The notes: generated by a model not told the origin, from the sequence alone. Positions 8,105 through 15,985 are shown, numbered from the stretch's first letter. The stretch: DNA of 29,290 nt from Desulfamplus sp. (GCA_015233755.1 JADFXA010000001.1:9733-39022), one strand, 5' to 3'. Program-made: numbers and translations.

Positions 8105-8758
8105 TTAAATCTCATGCCTTACAATTTTGCCATTCACAAGGTGTCTTACCTCTTCAGCAATATTTGTCGCATGATCTCCGATTCTCTCTAAATGTCTTGC
8201 GATAAGGTAGCGATTGACAATTTGCCCTGCATATTCAGGTGAACTTATAATTGCATCTTTCATAGCATCATAAGCCTCATTTCTGATTGCATTCACTAAC
8301 TTATCAGTTGTCTGGACAGATTCTGCTATATCAGAGTCCATCTGAACTAAAGCATCAAGGCTTTTTTTGAGCATAAGACCCGCAAGTTCTGCCATTCGAG
8401 TGTAATCAAAATTATATTTTCCTATATTTTTTCCAGAAATGGTTTTAACCCTCTGTGCTATGTTGACAGCTTCATCTGCAACCCTCTCAAGATCATTGTT
8501 TATCTTGATTACAGCTATAAGAAACCTTAAATCAATTGCTACTGGCTGATAGAGAGCTAATATTTTGAGGCACTCTTCTTCAATATCAACTTCAAGCTCA
8601 TCAATTTCAACGTCAGAATCTATAATAGATTGAGCAATATCTCTATCTCCTTTTTTTACAGCATCTATTGCTTTTCTAAACCTATGTTCTGCCATTGCCC
8701 CAAGTGAGAGTATTGATTTCTTTATTGTATTCATCTCTTTATTTAAATTTGATGCCAT
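8105..8758 (-). CDS. phoU: phosphate signalling regulator PhoU
   Basis: PhoU is a cytoplasmic all-helical protein that connects the Pst transporter to PhoR and holds the Pho response off when phosphate is plentiful. The 217 residues contain two three-helix repeats, each with an E/DxxxD metal motif: VADEAVNIAQRV in the first and IGDHATNIAEEV in the second, plus DLRFLIAVIKINNDLERV. AAGGAG lies 8 bases before the ATG. Unusually for phoU it is not the last gene of the pst operon but the last gene of the polyphosphate operon on the opposite strand, about 10 kb away from pstB. That links it by transcription to ppk and ppx. The IS1 remnant abuts its 3' end. Confidence 0.95.
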   Translation of the reverse strand: MASNLNKEMNTIKKSILSLGAMAEHRFRKAIDAVKKGDRDIAQSIIDSDVEIDELEVDIEEECLKILALYQPVAIDLRFLIAVIKINNDLERVADEAVNIAQRVKTISGKNIGKYNFDYTRMAELAGLMLKKSLDALVQMDSDIAESVQTTDKLVNAIRNEAYDAMKDAIISSPEYAGQIVNRYLIARHLERIGDHATNIAEEVRHLVNGKIVRHEI

Positions 8759-8808
8759 CTACAAGTCTCCTTATATTTTAAAAATGGATTTTTGTAATTA
8801 ATTAAGTA

Positions 8809-8836
8809 GGTTCAGTGTAGTTAAATATAGTTAAAT
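8809..8836 (-). promoter_or_regulatory. weak Pho-box-like repeats before phoU
   Basis: On the minus strand TTTAAC occurs twice, followed by CTGAAC, at a 10-base step, about 50-75 bases before the phoU start and next to the CHAD stop codon. The hexamers resemble the better sites upstream of sixA, the EAL gene and pstC, but those have an 11-base step. It may be a degenerate Pho box giving phoU its own promoter, or chance in AT-rich DNA. Confidence 0.3.
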
Positions 8837-8841
8837 TAGAT

Positions 8842-9762
8842 TTATTTTGAATATGTTAGCTGCGTGCTAAACATCTTAAGATGTTCTATAAAAAGATCAT
8901 TAAAATGTTGCTTTCTTATTTTAAAAGCTTTGAGCATATCATTATAAGAAGATTCGCTAAAAAGAGGTTTAAGGCTCTGGTCTGACAAAATATTATTTAT
9001 CAACAAAATTGCAACATCTGTATCATGCCATTGACCTAACGGCTGATGCACAATTTTAAGGCTATTATTAACAGTATTAAATGATTTGGGTGAGACTATA
9101 GGCGACAATATTTCTAAAGTATATCTCACTTTTTTACACTTGATTCTTATGTCGTGAAAATCTTTTTCTTCAAGTATCTCTTTGCTCTTTAAAGAATCTA
9201 ACTTGGTAAACAAATTTAGAATATAATCTTTTGAATGCTCTATTATGTTATCTTCACTATGGTCATTATTATCTCTATTAACTTCATTATTATCTTTATT
9301 ATTAACTTGTGAGTCGTTCTTGCCAGATTTATTAAAAATCAAAAGAGTCTTTTCTATAGTTGACCAATTTTTTTTGAAAATTGAGAGATCAAATTTTTTG
9401 CAAAGTTTAAAGAAATATCTCTTTGCGATCATCTCTTGATGTTTCAAAATATTAAAGTATTCGCTTAAATTTACATCTAAACCAATTTGTGAAATATACT
9501 CTCTTGTCATTGTCTGAAGTACTTGGGCATCGCGTATTGGTGCAGCAGTTTTAAAAAGATTTTTTATTGGTGTATAAGCTCTTTTCAAATCAAAATTGGG
9601 TGTAATACCCTTGATTAGCTCAAGAAAAGCTCTCATCTTTTTTATTTCAACTCTTAGCTCATGGATAGAGTTTTCATTTCCATTTTTAGATGCACTAATA
9701 AAATGCTTATTAATTGCAGACTCTCTTGCAAGATAGTAATTCTTAAACTCATCAATAATCAT
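8842..9762 (-). CDS. CHAD-domain protein, probable polyphosphate binder
   Basis: CHAD domains are helical bundles with conserved His, Arg and Lys that bind inorganic polyphosphate and are often encoded beside polyphosphate enzymes. Seen in this 306-residue protein: SIHELRVEIKKMRAFLELI at the first repeat, APIRDAQVLQ, and DIRIKCKKVRYTLEIL followed by LGQWHDTDVA in the second repeat. No CYTH domain is fused. Between the two halves (about residues 150-175) there is an Asn/Asp-rich low-complexity insert encoded by a run of AT-rich trinucleotides near 9235-9315. The gene lies 21 bases after ppx and before phoU, so a role with polyphosphate made by Ppk1 is likely. No signal peptide is visible. Confidence 0.88.
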   Translation of the reverse strand: MIIDEFKNYYLARESAINKHFISASKNGNENSIHELRVEIKKMRAFLELIKGITPNFDLKRAYTPIKNLFKTAAPIRDAQVLQTMTREYISQIGLDVNLSEYFNILKHQEMIAKRYFFKLCKKFDLSIFKKNWSTIEKTLLIFNKSGKNDSQVNNKDNNEVNRDNNDHSEDNIIEHSKDYILNLFTKLDSLKSKEILEEKDFHDIRIKCKKVRYTLEILSPIVSPKSFNTVNNSLKIVHQPLGQWHDTDVAILLINNILSDQSLKPLFSESSYNDMLKAFKIRKQHFNDLFIEHLKMFSTQLTYSK

Positions 9763-9783
9763 TGTTACCCCGCTCGGTTAGAA

Positions 9784-10677
9784 CTAAAATTCTTGTTTTA
9801 CATTGTGTTTTTCATAGAGATTATGGATAAGCCCATCTGCAAGACCTATTTGCGGCACATGAATTTTCTCAATTTTTGCCCATTTCATGATTTTAAGAAA
9901 TGTTGATGCTGCTGGAATTATTACATCAGCTCTATCAGTATGAAGGTTTAATACTCTTATTCGTTCATCATAAGAAAAAGAGTTCAAGTAGTTAAATATC
10001 TTTTCCACTTTTTTGATTGAAAGATAAGTTTGCTCCTTCTTACCAGCAAATTTATATATTTTATTGATATTTCCACCGCTTCCAATAGCTTCTATAGGTC
10101 TGTTATGTTTTTTAATCTGCTCTTTTATCCATGCCTTCATACTGTTCCACTGACTTTCACTGACTTTATCTTTAATTATTCTTACAGCTCCAATATTGAA
10201 CGATTCAGATATAATAGTCCTATTTTTAGAAAAAAGGGTCATCTCTGTACTGCCGCCTCCAACGTCAATATGAAGGTATGATTTTCCAGTTGATGAAAGA
10301 TTTTTTTCTATATGGTTAGAACAGATAATTTCAGCCTCTTCTCTTCCGCTTATAACCTGAAGTTCAATTCCTGATTTTTCTTTAATTTCATCTATAATTT
10401 CCTGACTGTTGGACGCTTCTCTCATAGCAGCAGTAGCACAACCCATATAATCTAATGGTTTATAGGCATCTATGATATACTTAAATCCAATCATGGCTGT
10501 AATTAGTTTTTCTCTTTTTTCTTCAGAAATAACACCATCTGTAAAGGCATCTTCGCCTAATCTTATTGGGATTCTCACAAGAGAATCTTTTGAAAAAAAT
10601 GGGCATCCGTTAATTAGTGCTTGAGCTAAAAGCAATCTTACTGCATTAGAGCCTATATCTATAGATGCAAATTTCAA
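9784..10677 (-). CDS. ppx: exopolyphosphatase / guanosine pentaphosphatase (Ppx/GppA)
   Basis: This enzyme of the ASKHA superfamily removes terminal phosphates from polyphosphate or hydrolyses pppGpp. Seen: phosphate-1 motif SIDIGSNAVRLLL at the start, LHIDVGGGSTEMTLF (phosphate-2), and EAIGSGGNINK. Length is about 298 residues, the short Ppx/GppA type without the C-terminal HD-like domain of E. coli Ppx. I start it at the TTG at 10677, because GGAGG lies 7 bases upstream and the protein then begins MKFASIDIGS as in relatives. The frame has an ATG further up, at 10713, but the ribosome binding site would then be inside the gene. The gap to ppk1 contains a dispersed repeat copy. Sequence alone cannot separate Ppx from GppA; the operon favours Ppx. 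Confidence 0.9.
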   Translation of the reverse strand: MKFASIDIGSNAVRLLLAQALINGCPFFSKDSLVRIPIRLGEDAFTDGVISEEKREKLITAMIGFKYIIDAYKPLDYMGCATAAMREASNSQEIIDEIKEKSGIELQVISGREEAEIICSNHIEKNLSSTGKSYLHIDVGGGSTEMTLFSKNRTIISESFNIGAVRIIKDKVSESQWNSMKAWIKEQIKKHNRPIEAIGSGGNINKIYKFAGKKEQTYLSIKKVEKIFNYLNSFSYDERIRVLNLHTDRADVIIPAASTFLKIMKWAKIEKIHVPQIGLADGLIHNLYEKHNVKQEF

Positions 10678-10704
10678 TTTTTGTCCTCCATATTTATGAT
10701 TGAT

Positions 10705-10773
10705 CTTCTGCAAAACAGGGATTTTATCCTTGATTTTACTGGATAGAAATGAACTTCTGCAGGAAGTCTGATT
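10705..10773. repeat. dispersed intergenic repeat, copy A (ppk1-ppx gap)
   Basis: This gap shares TTTACTGGATAGAAA exactly with 17946-17960 and about 70 bases overall at roughly 70 percent by eye, with TGCAGGAAGTC matching TGCAGGAGGTC of the other copy. Both copies start near a TCTGC...CAAAAC block. It contains no gene. It looks like a small palindromic or REP-like dispersed element. Confidence 0.5.
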
Positions 10774-12816
10774 TTAATGAACATGCCTTTTTTCAAGATA
10801 TTCATAAAACTCATCTTGAGCTTTTGTGTTAGTTTTTGAATCTGTTTTTCTTATTTGATTATCTTGATTTAGATTCAACACTCTTGCTTTTGTGTTATCT
10901 GAACATTGAATCTCTAAAAATTTACGCAACTCTTTTTTAAGCTCTTTATTGTAAATAGGACAGGTAACCTCAACCCTTGAATCCATATTTCTTGTCATCA
11001 AATCTGCTGATGAGATAAAATATTTAGGGTTTCCACCATTTCCAAAGACAAAAATACGGGCATGTTCTAAATATTTATCAACAATGCTGAATGCTTCAAT
11101 ATTTTCGCTTAGACCTTTTACACCCGCCTTTATTGAGAACATGCTTCTTACAATAAGAGTTATTTTAACGCCCGCGCTGCTTGCCTTGTAGAGATTATCA
11201 ATTATCTCTGCATCAACTAAGTTATTGAGTTTAAAAATAATAGATGCCTCTTTACCTTGCTGGCAGTTTTTGATCTCATTACCTATTAAGCTGATGATTT
11301 TTTTTCTTGTTTGAAACGGTGATACAATAAGGTGTTTAAAAATAGGGGTGCTATAGTTTCTCCTAAAAAATCCAAAGAGGCTGTCAACTTCAGAGGTTAA
11401 TCTTCTGTCTGTTGTAAATAAAAAAAGATCGCTATAAATTTTAGATGTATCTTCGTTAAAGTTGCCAGTGCCGATTACCGCATATTTAAGATCTTTTTTA
11501 AAGGTAATCAGACACAATTTAGAGTGAACTTTCAAATCTGGAACGCCAAATATAACCTTAACTCCATCTTCTTGCAGTTTATCTGCCCAATTGATATTTG
11601 CCTCTTCATCAAAGCGAGCTTGCAGTTCAAGTATTACAGTAACTTTTTTGCCGTTTCTTACAGCGTTTATTAAAGCATTCATAACACTTGACTTTTTTGC
11701 AGCACGATAAAAGGTCATTTTAATTGAGACAACATCTTTTTCAATAGCAGCTTCCCTTAATAAATCTATAAGATAATCAAATGATTGGTAACATGTATAT
11801 ATTATGCTATCTTTTTTTTTGATAGAATCAAATATCTTTTTATTAGGTGCAATGTCTTTATGTGGAAGTTTTGATGGTCTTTCATACTGTAAATGTTTAA
11901 TGCCAAAATCAGGAAAACTCATAAAATCTTTAAAATTATGGTACCTTCCACCTGGTATTATGTTTTCAGCACCCTCCAATTTAAGGTTTTTAATAAAGAG
12001 CTGTAGAAATTTGTCAGGTAAATTTTGGTCATATACAAATCTTACTGGATTTCCCTCTTTACGCTGTCTTACACTCTTTAAAATTTTTCGTATATAGCTT
12101 TCTGAAATATCGCTTTCAATTGCAAGCTCTGCATCTCTGGTTACTTTCACTGCATAGGCATCTACTGTGGTAAAGCTAAAATTGCGAAATATCTCTAAAA
12201 GACCAAATCTGATTACATCATCAAGAAGCATGATAAACTTTTTATTGCCTATCTTAGGAAGAATCAGAAAACGTTGAAGAGTGTTGGTTGGAACTTCAAT
12301 AATAGCAAATGTAGCTTTATATTTTTTTTGTTGGTTTAATACAACTGCTAAATATAACGTATGATCTTTGAGATCAGGAAATCCCTCAGCTTGATCCATC
12401 ATAATTGGAAAGAGCTTTGGACGCACCTCATTTTGAAAATGATTTCTAATAAATATTGCCTGCTCCTCATTAAGCTCAGTCTCATTCACAATAAAAATAT
12501 CTTCAACTGCAAGCTCATGTAAAATTGCCTGATAAACAGCTTCAAAACGTTTTTGAAAAATAAGAACGGATTCTTGAATCTCTTTCAAAACTTCTATTGG
12601 GTCAAACATTATAATATCTTTTGCATTTTTCCCAAGTTTCGAGATACGTTTTAGAACAGCTACCCTTATTCGAAAGAACTCATCTAAGTTTGAAGAGAAT
12701 ATCCCAAGAAAGCGGATTCTTTCAATTAGGGGAACTGTCTTGTTTTCAGCTTCTTGAAGAACCCTTTCATTAAAAGAGAGCCAGCTTATCTCTTTATTGA
12801 TTAGTTGATGGCTCAT
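10774..12816 (-). CDS. ppk1: polyphosphate kinase 1
   Basis: Ppk1 reversibly transfers the gamma phosphate of ATP to a growing polyphosphate chain through a phosphohistidine. The 680-residue length is normal. Seen: N-terminal SWLSFNERVLQEA and IRFLGIFSSNLDEFFRIRVA, MTFYRAAKKSSVM, ILELQARFDEEANI, the phosphorylated His431 in DLKVHSKLCLI (equivalent to E. coli His435), IGTGNFNEDTSKIYSDL, and the second catalytic His in KYLEHARIFVFGNGG. The start ATG abuts the TAG stop of the sixA-like gene (TAGATG), so translation is probably coupled. A hydrophilic tail of about 40 residues follows the last conserved part. It sits upstream of ppx, CHAD and phoU on the same strand. Confidence 0.96.
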   Translation of the reverse strand: MSHQLINKEISWLSFNERVLQEAENKTVPLIERIRFLGIFSSNLDEFFRIRVAVLKRISKLGKNAKDIIMFDPIEVLKEIQESVLIFQKRFEAVYQAILHELAVEDIFIVNETELNEEQAIFIRNHFQNEVRPKLFPIMMDQAEGFPDLKDHTLYLAVVLNQQKKYKATFAIIEVPTNTLQRFLILPKIGNKKFIMLLDDVIRFGLLEIFRNFSFTTVDAYAVKVTRDAELAIESDISESYIRKILKSVRQRKEGNPVRFVYDQNLPDKFLQLFIKNLKLEGAENIIPGGRYHNFKDFMSFPDFGIKHLQYERPSKLPHKDIAPNKKIFDSIKKKDSIIYTCYQSFDYLIDLLREAAIEKDVVSIKMTFYRAAKKSSVMNALINAVRNGKKVTVILELQARFDEEANINWADKLQEDGVKVIFGVPDLKVHSKLCLITFKKDLKYAVIGTGNFNEDTSKIYSDLFLFTTDRRLTSEVDSLFGFFRRNYSTPIFKHLIVSPFQTRKKIISLIGNEIKNCQQGKEASIIFKLNNLVDAEIIDNLYKASSAGVKITLIVRSMFSIKAGVKGLSENIEAFSIVDKYLEHARIFVFGNGGNPKYFISSADLMTRNMDSRVEVTCPIYNKELKKELRKFLEIQCSDNTKARVLNLNQDNQIRKTDSKTNTKAQDEFYEYLEKRHVH

Positions 12817-13710
12817 CTATTCCCCAATATCTTTTTTATCTATTTTGTCGCTGGTTTCGCTGTTAGTGTCTATGTCAGATTCTATAACTGATTCGCTATC
12901 AATTTTTTCATGGACATTGATGTCAGTTTCTTCTTTTACTTCAATATCAGTTTTGCAGTCTGGTTCACCGTCTCTATCTAATTTTTTTTCTTCATTTGCT
13001 TTATGTTCAATGTTCTCGTTTGTTTTATGAAAAGGCTTTTTATAAGCCTTATGATGTTTTAAAGTATCTGTGAAATTTTTAGCTAATTTTGTAGAGTGTT
13101 TTGCAATGGATTTAAGAACATTATTTGCAGCATTAGGATTAATATTTTCTAATGCATCTAAGACTGATTCTGTAATTTTTACTATCAAAGTATTTTCAAA
13201 TGCACTTACCTGTTCTGATTTTCTTACAGGGTACTCGGCAAACTTCAAAACTCCTCCCTGCTTTTCAATTTGTTTCCATGAATTGTTATCAAATGCAAAA
13301 GCAACAACACCACATTTAGGAATATCAAACTCAAAATCCTTTATTAAAAATGAAGCAAAGTCGCTTAAAGAGGGATTATGCCCAAATAAAATAATGGTGC
13401 TGTAAGAGTCATCAGCTGCCTTTATTAACTCTAAAAATTGTTCTGGTTTGGGGTCATGGTATATAAAATCTTTAAGAAGAATTTTTTCCATTGGATAGTC
13501 GAGCCTTCCAGCAAAAATATGAGCTGTTTCAAATGCTCTGTTTGAATTACTTGATATAAAAAGAACTTTACCTGAAAGTCTATTTTTTATCTTGTCCGCC
13601 ATTTTTTTTGCATCTTTCAGACCTTTTTTGATTAAAGGTCTGTTAAAATCATAATCAAATTCCCGATGTTCTTGTGCTTTTGCGTGTCTTACTAACAATA
13701 CGTTTTTCAT
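12817..13710 (-). CDS. SixA-like histidine phosphatase with acidic C-terminal tail
   Basis: The first 165 residues or so are a histidine-phosphatase (RHG) domain: LLVRHAKAQE with catalytic His9, FISSNSNRAFETA with a phosphate-binding Arg, and ILFGHNPSLSDFA with the second His. This is the short SixA type, which in E. coli dephosphorylates phosphohistidine proteins. Residues from about 165 to 215 look helical with many Lys and Asn (TKLAKNFTDTLKHHKAYKK), and the last 80 are a low-complexity Asp/Glu/Lys/Ser tail, which SixA lacks. The start has AAGGAA about 7 bases upstream. It is the first gene of the polyphosphate operon, behind a four-repeat Pho-box candidate. Whether it acts on Ppk1 phosphohistidine, on polyphosphate ends or on something else is open. 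Confidence 0.85.
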   Translation of the reverse strand: MKNVLLVRHAKAQEHREFDYDFNRPLIKKGLKDAKKMADKIKNRLSGKVLFISSNSNRAFETAHIFAGRLDYPMEKILLKDFIYHDPKPEQFLELIKAADDSYSTIILFGHNPSLSDFASFLIKDFEFDIPKCGVVAFAFDNNSWKQIEKQGGVLKFAEYPVRKSEQVSAFENTLIVKITESVLDALENINPNAANNVLKSIAKHSTKLAKNFTDTLKHHKAYKKPFHKTNENIEHKANEEKKLDRDGEPDCKTDIEVKEETDINVHEKIDSESVIESDIDTNSETSDKIDKKDIGE

Positions 13711-13775
13711 AAAGATTTCCTTAAATAAAGATTATTGGTGTTTGCATGTATTCCAATTATCTTTACATTAACAAT

Positions 13776-13813
13776 GTTAGAGAATTGTTAGCGATACGTT
13801 AGTATTTGATTAG
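13776..13813 (-). promoter_or_regulatory. Pho-box candidate for the sixA-ppk1-ppx-CHAD-phoU operon
   Basis: On the minus strand CTAAT, CTAAC, CTAAC, CTAAC occur with starts exactly 11 bases apart (plus-strand GTTAG at 13776, 13787, 13798 and ATTAG at 13809). Tandem hexamers at 11-base step are the known layout of PhoB/PhoP binding sites. A possible -10 (TAAAGA or GATAAT) follows 10-14 bases after the last repeat, and the sixA start is about 65 bases further on. Binding by PhoB is inference. Confidence 0.65.
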
Positions 13814-13904
13814 GTGTAAGTTTTTATTTGATAATGAAATCTTACTGAGTTGGCATACAGATGATGAATTTAGGCTTGGACGATAGCATAAGAGCTTTTT
13901 CTAT

Positions 13905-13943
13905 TTTAACTAAAATTTAACGATACTCTAATAATATCCTAAC
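13905..13943 (+). promoter_or_regulatory. Pho-box candidate for the EAL-CBS gene
   Basis: TTTAAC (13905), TTTAAC (13916), TCTAAT (13927) and CCTAAC (13938) follow one another at exactly 11-base steps. Possible -10 elements are TATATT at 13949 or TAGAGT at 13954. The EAL start codon is 115 bases downstream. The same hexamer family occurs upstream of pstC and sixA. Confidence 0.6.
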
Positions 13944-13963
13944 AGTGATATATTAGAGTATCG
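13921..13963. repeat. inverted repeat overlapping the EAL Pho-box candidate
   Basis: CGATACTCTAATA at 13921-13933 is repeated in perfect inverted form at 13951-13963, with a 17-base spacer. The left arm contains one Pho-box hexamer and the right arm covers the likely -10 region. It may be a second operator (for a repressor) or a hairpin in the leader RNA. Confidence 0.55.
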
Positions 13964-14058
13964 CTAATTTAAAGAGAGCCAGATAGTTTTCTAATATTTC
14001 TAAAATTTCAAATAAGTTGATCAGCCTAATATGCTGGTAGCATGAGACAGGAGTTACG

Positions 14059-15249
14059 ATGGTATTGCATGATAACGAGTGGTTAGAGAGAATTTCGAAA
14101 ATTGATTTTGCATTTCAGCCGATCGTAAATATCCATACTGGTGTTTGTTATGGATATGAGGCTCTTTTGCGAAACTACAAAGAGGCTGGATTTGAGAGTA
14201 TAGACAGCTTTTTCAACCAAGCATATTCAGATAAATTTTTACACAATATAGATATGATCCTTCGTAAAAAGGCTATTGAAAAGTTCTCAATGCTTGCAAA
14301 TGAATACCGTGTAAAACTATTTTTTAACCTTGACAGCCGTATATTAGAGTCTGGAGATTATGAGTTTGGCAATACTTCAAAAATTTTGGATCTATACAAG
14401 CTGCCTAAAGATACTCTCTGTTTTGAAATTTCTGAAAAATATGAGTTTGTAAATCCAAGAGAGGTGGCAAAAGTTTTAAAAACATACCGTTCTCAAGGAT
14501 TTAACATTGCTATGGACGACTATGGGGTTGGTTTTTCAGGTTTTCAAATGCTTTACTACACTGAGCCTGAATTTATCAAAATAGACCGATTTTTTATTCA
14601 AGATATTGCAAAAGACACTAAAAAACGTCTTTTTGTATCTAACATTGTCAACATTGCACATCTTCTTGGCATTATTGTTATTGCAGAAGGTGTTGAGACT
14701 GAGAGCGAATACTTTATATGCCGTGATCTTGGGTGTGATCTTGTTCAAGGTTACCTTATACAGAGACCGCAGATAGAAGTTGACAGCCTTATACCTTATT
14801 ATGAGCATATACATCTTTTAAACAAGAGAGATAGGAGAAAAGCATCTAAAGATCAATGGCTTATAAGTTCTGAGATGGAATATATTGAGCCAGTTCTTCA
14901 AGATAATGATGCTCTCTCTGTGTGTGAAAAATTTAGACAAAAAAAAGAGAACACATTTTTCCCAGTTGTCAACTCAAACCATGAGCCAATAGGAATAATA
15001 AGGGAACAGAGCTTTAAAGATTACACATATTCAAAATTTGGAAGAGAACTTCTTACAAACCCATCATTTGGAAAAGATTTAAGTAAATTTGTAAGTAAAT
15101 TTCCTGTTGCAGATGTCCATATACCTGTTGAGAAGATTCTTGAAATTTACTCTCAATATGCCAATGCTATAGAGGGAATTATAATTGTTGAGAATATGAA
15201 ATATGCGGGTTTTTTTAAGTGCCCCTGCATTATTAAAAATTTTAAATGA
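14059..15249 (+). CDS. EAL-domain c-di-GMP phosphodiesterase with CBS pair (N-terminal part of a broken EAL-CBS-GGDEF gene)
   Basis: Residues about 10-240 are an EAL domain with the key catalytic motifs present: YEALLRN, FFNLD, FEISEK, MDDYGVGFSGF, IKIDRFFI, IAEGVETE and QGYLIQRP. It should hydrolyse c-di-GMP to pGpG. Residues about 265-375 look like a CBS-domain pair (DNDALSVCEKFRQKKENTFFPVV, EPIGIIRE), usually a nucleotide sensor. CAGGAG lies 6 bases before the ATG. The frame ends early: at the seven-T run 15210-15216 one T too many sends the reading into KCPCIIKNFK and a stop, whereas the next frame continues FLSAPALLKILNEK into a GGDEF domain. The present product is thus a C-terminally cut protein, possibly still an active phosphodiesterase. 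Confidence 0.85.
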   Translation: MVLHDNEWLERISKIDFAFQPIVNIHTGVCYGYEALLRNYKEAGFESIDSFFNQAYSDKFLHNIDMILRKKAIEKFSMLANEYRVKLFFNLDSRILESGDYEFGNTSKILDLYKLPKDTLCFEISEKYEFVNPREVAKVLKTYRSQGFNIAMDDYGVGFSGFQMLYYTEPEFIKIDRFFIQDIAKDTKKRLFVSNIVNIAHLLGIIVIAEGVETESEYFICRDLGCDLVQGYLIQRPQIEVDSLIPYYEHIHLLNKRDRRKASKDQWLISSEMEYIEPVLQDNDALSVCEKFRQKKENTFFPVVNSNHEPIGIIREQSFKDYTYSKFGRELLTNPSFGKDLSKFVSKFPVADVHIPVEKILEIYSQYANAIEGIIIVENMKYAGFFKCPCIIKNFK

Positions 15250-15250
15250 A

Positions 15251-15985
15251 AAAAATCTTGCAGCAGCAAGAGATCAGAACCCATAGACCAAATTACCCGG
15301 CAATACAAGAATATATGAGTATATTTCAGAAGCTCTACAAAGCAGAGAAGAGCAGTATATCTTAACCTATTTTGATTTTGATAATTTTAAACCATACAAT
15401 GACAAATATGGTTTTAGAAACGGTGATAGGGTTATCTTATATTTTGCAGACCTTTTAAAAAATTACTCACAAATATCAAACCGTTTTATCGGTCATATTG
15501 GTGGGGACGATTTTTTCATGGGGATTAGGAGAGAAAATTCTCAATCTCTCTATAAGGAAATGGTTGAGCTTGCAGATAAATTTAGAAAAGATGTAGAGAG
15601 TTTCTATGATGAAGAGGCTATAAAAAGCGGCTTTACACTATCTTCTGATAGAGAGGGAAATATTAAGAGATTTAACTTGTTATCAGTTAGTATAGTCATT
15701 TTAGAAATTCCTGCAAATCGCCAGCGTATCTACCTTACTGAAGAGATAAGTAAATGTTTAGCAACTCTTAAAGGCAAAGCAAAAAGATGCAGTAACCACG
15801 TTTATCACACAAATATCTATGAGCTTGAGGATCTTTTCAGCCATCAGTTGCTGCCAATTCAGCCGATTAACGGATTCAATGGGGTTGATATGCTAAATAG
15901 CGTTGATAAAGTGAAAAACATTGTTCAACTTAAGAGGTATTTAACAGCGCCTTTAACTCCTTTACAAAAGATATGTTTGAGGTAA
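15251..15985 (+). pseudogene. GGDEF domain separated from the EAL-CBS gene by frameshift and TAG
   Basis: In the frame one base over from the EAL gene the sequence reads NEKNLAAARDQNP, a TAG at 15284, then TKLPGNTRIYEYISEAL and a diguanylate-cyclase domain: YFDFDNFKPYNDKYGF, and HIGGDDFFMGI with GGDDF as active site. The TAG replaces the Leu of the conserved DPLTxLPGN-like entry and is one base from TTG. No RxxD inhibitory site is seen before GGDDF. The domain runs to about residue 100 of the stretch from the ATG at 15518, and the rest (VYHTNIYELEDLFSHQLLP) is a tail without known domain. An internal start at 15518 would cut off the metal-binding half, so the piece is unlikely to be a working enzyme. 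Confidence 0.75.

Larger units (their letters stand above)
13711..14058. other. divergent control region between sixA-ppk operon and EAL gene
   Basis: These 348 bases hold no gene. They contain two Pho-box candidates pointing away from each other, one for each flanking gene, about 90 bases apart, and an inverted repeat overlapping the right-hand one. The stretch 13964-14050 shows only small hairpins and the ribosome binding site CAGGAG of the EAL gene. Confidence 0.6.

Noticed and set aside
9245..9439. A Leu/Ser-rich plus-strand frame opposite the CHAD gene.
   Set aside because: It mirrors the Asn/Asp-rich insert of the CHAD protein; simple trinucleotide repeats, not a gene.
13776..13813. 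The 11-base repeats as the beginning of a CRISPR or other tandem array.
   Set aside because: Only five or six bases are constant in each 11-base unit, spacers are far too short, and no cas genes are near; a regulatory site explains it.
15284..15286. TAG in the GGDEF remnant as a pyrrolysine or recoded codon.
   Set aside because: It replaces a Leu at a position where TTG would fit by one change, it is coupled with a nearby frameshift, and prfA (RF1, which reads UAG) is intact. Decay or sequence error is simpler.
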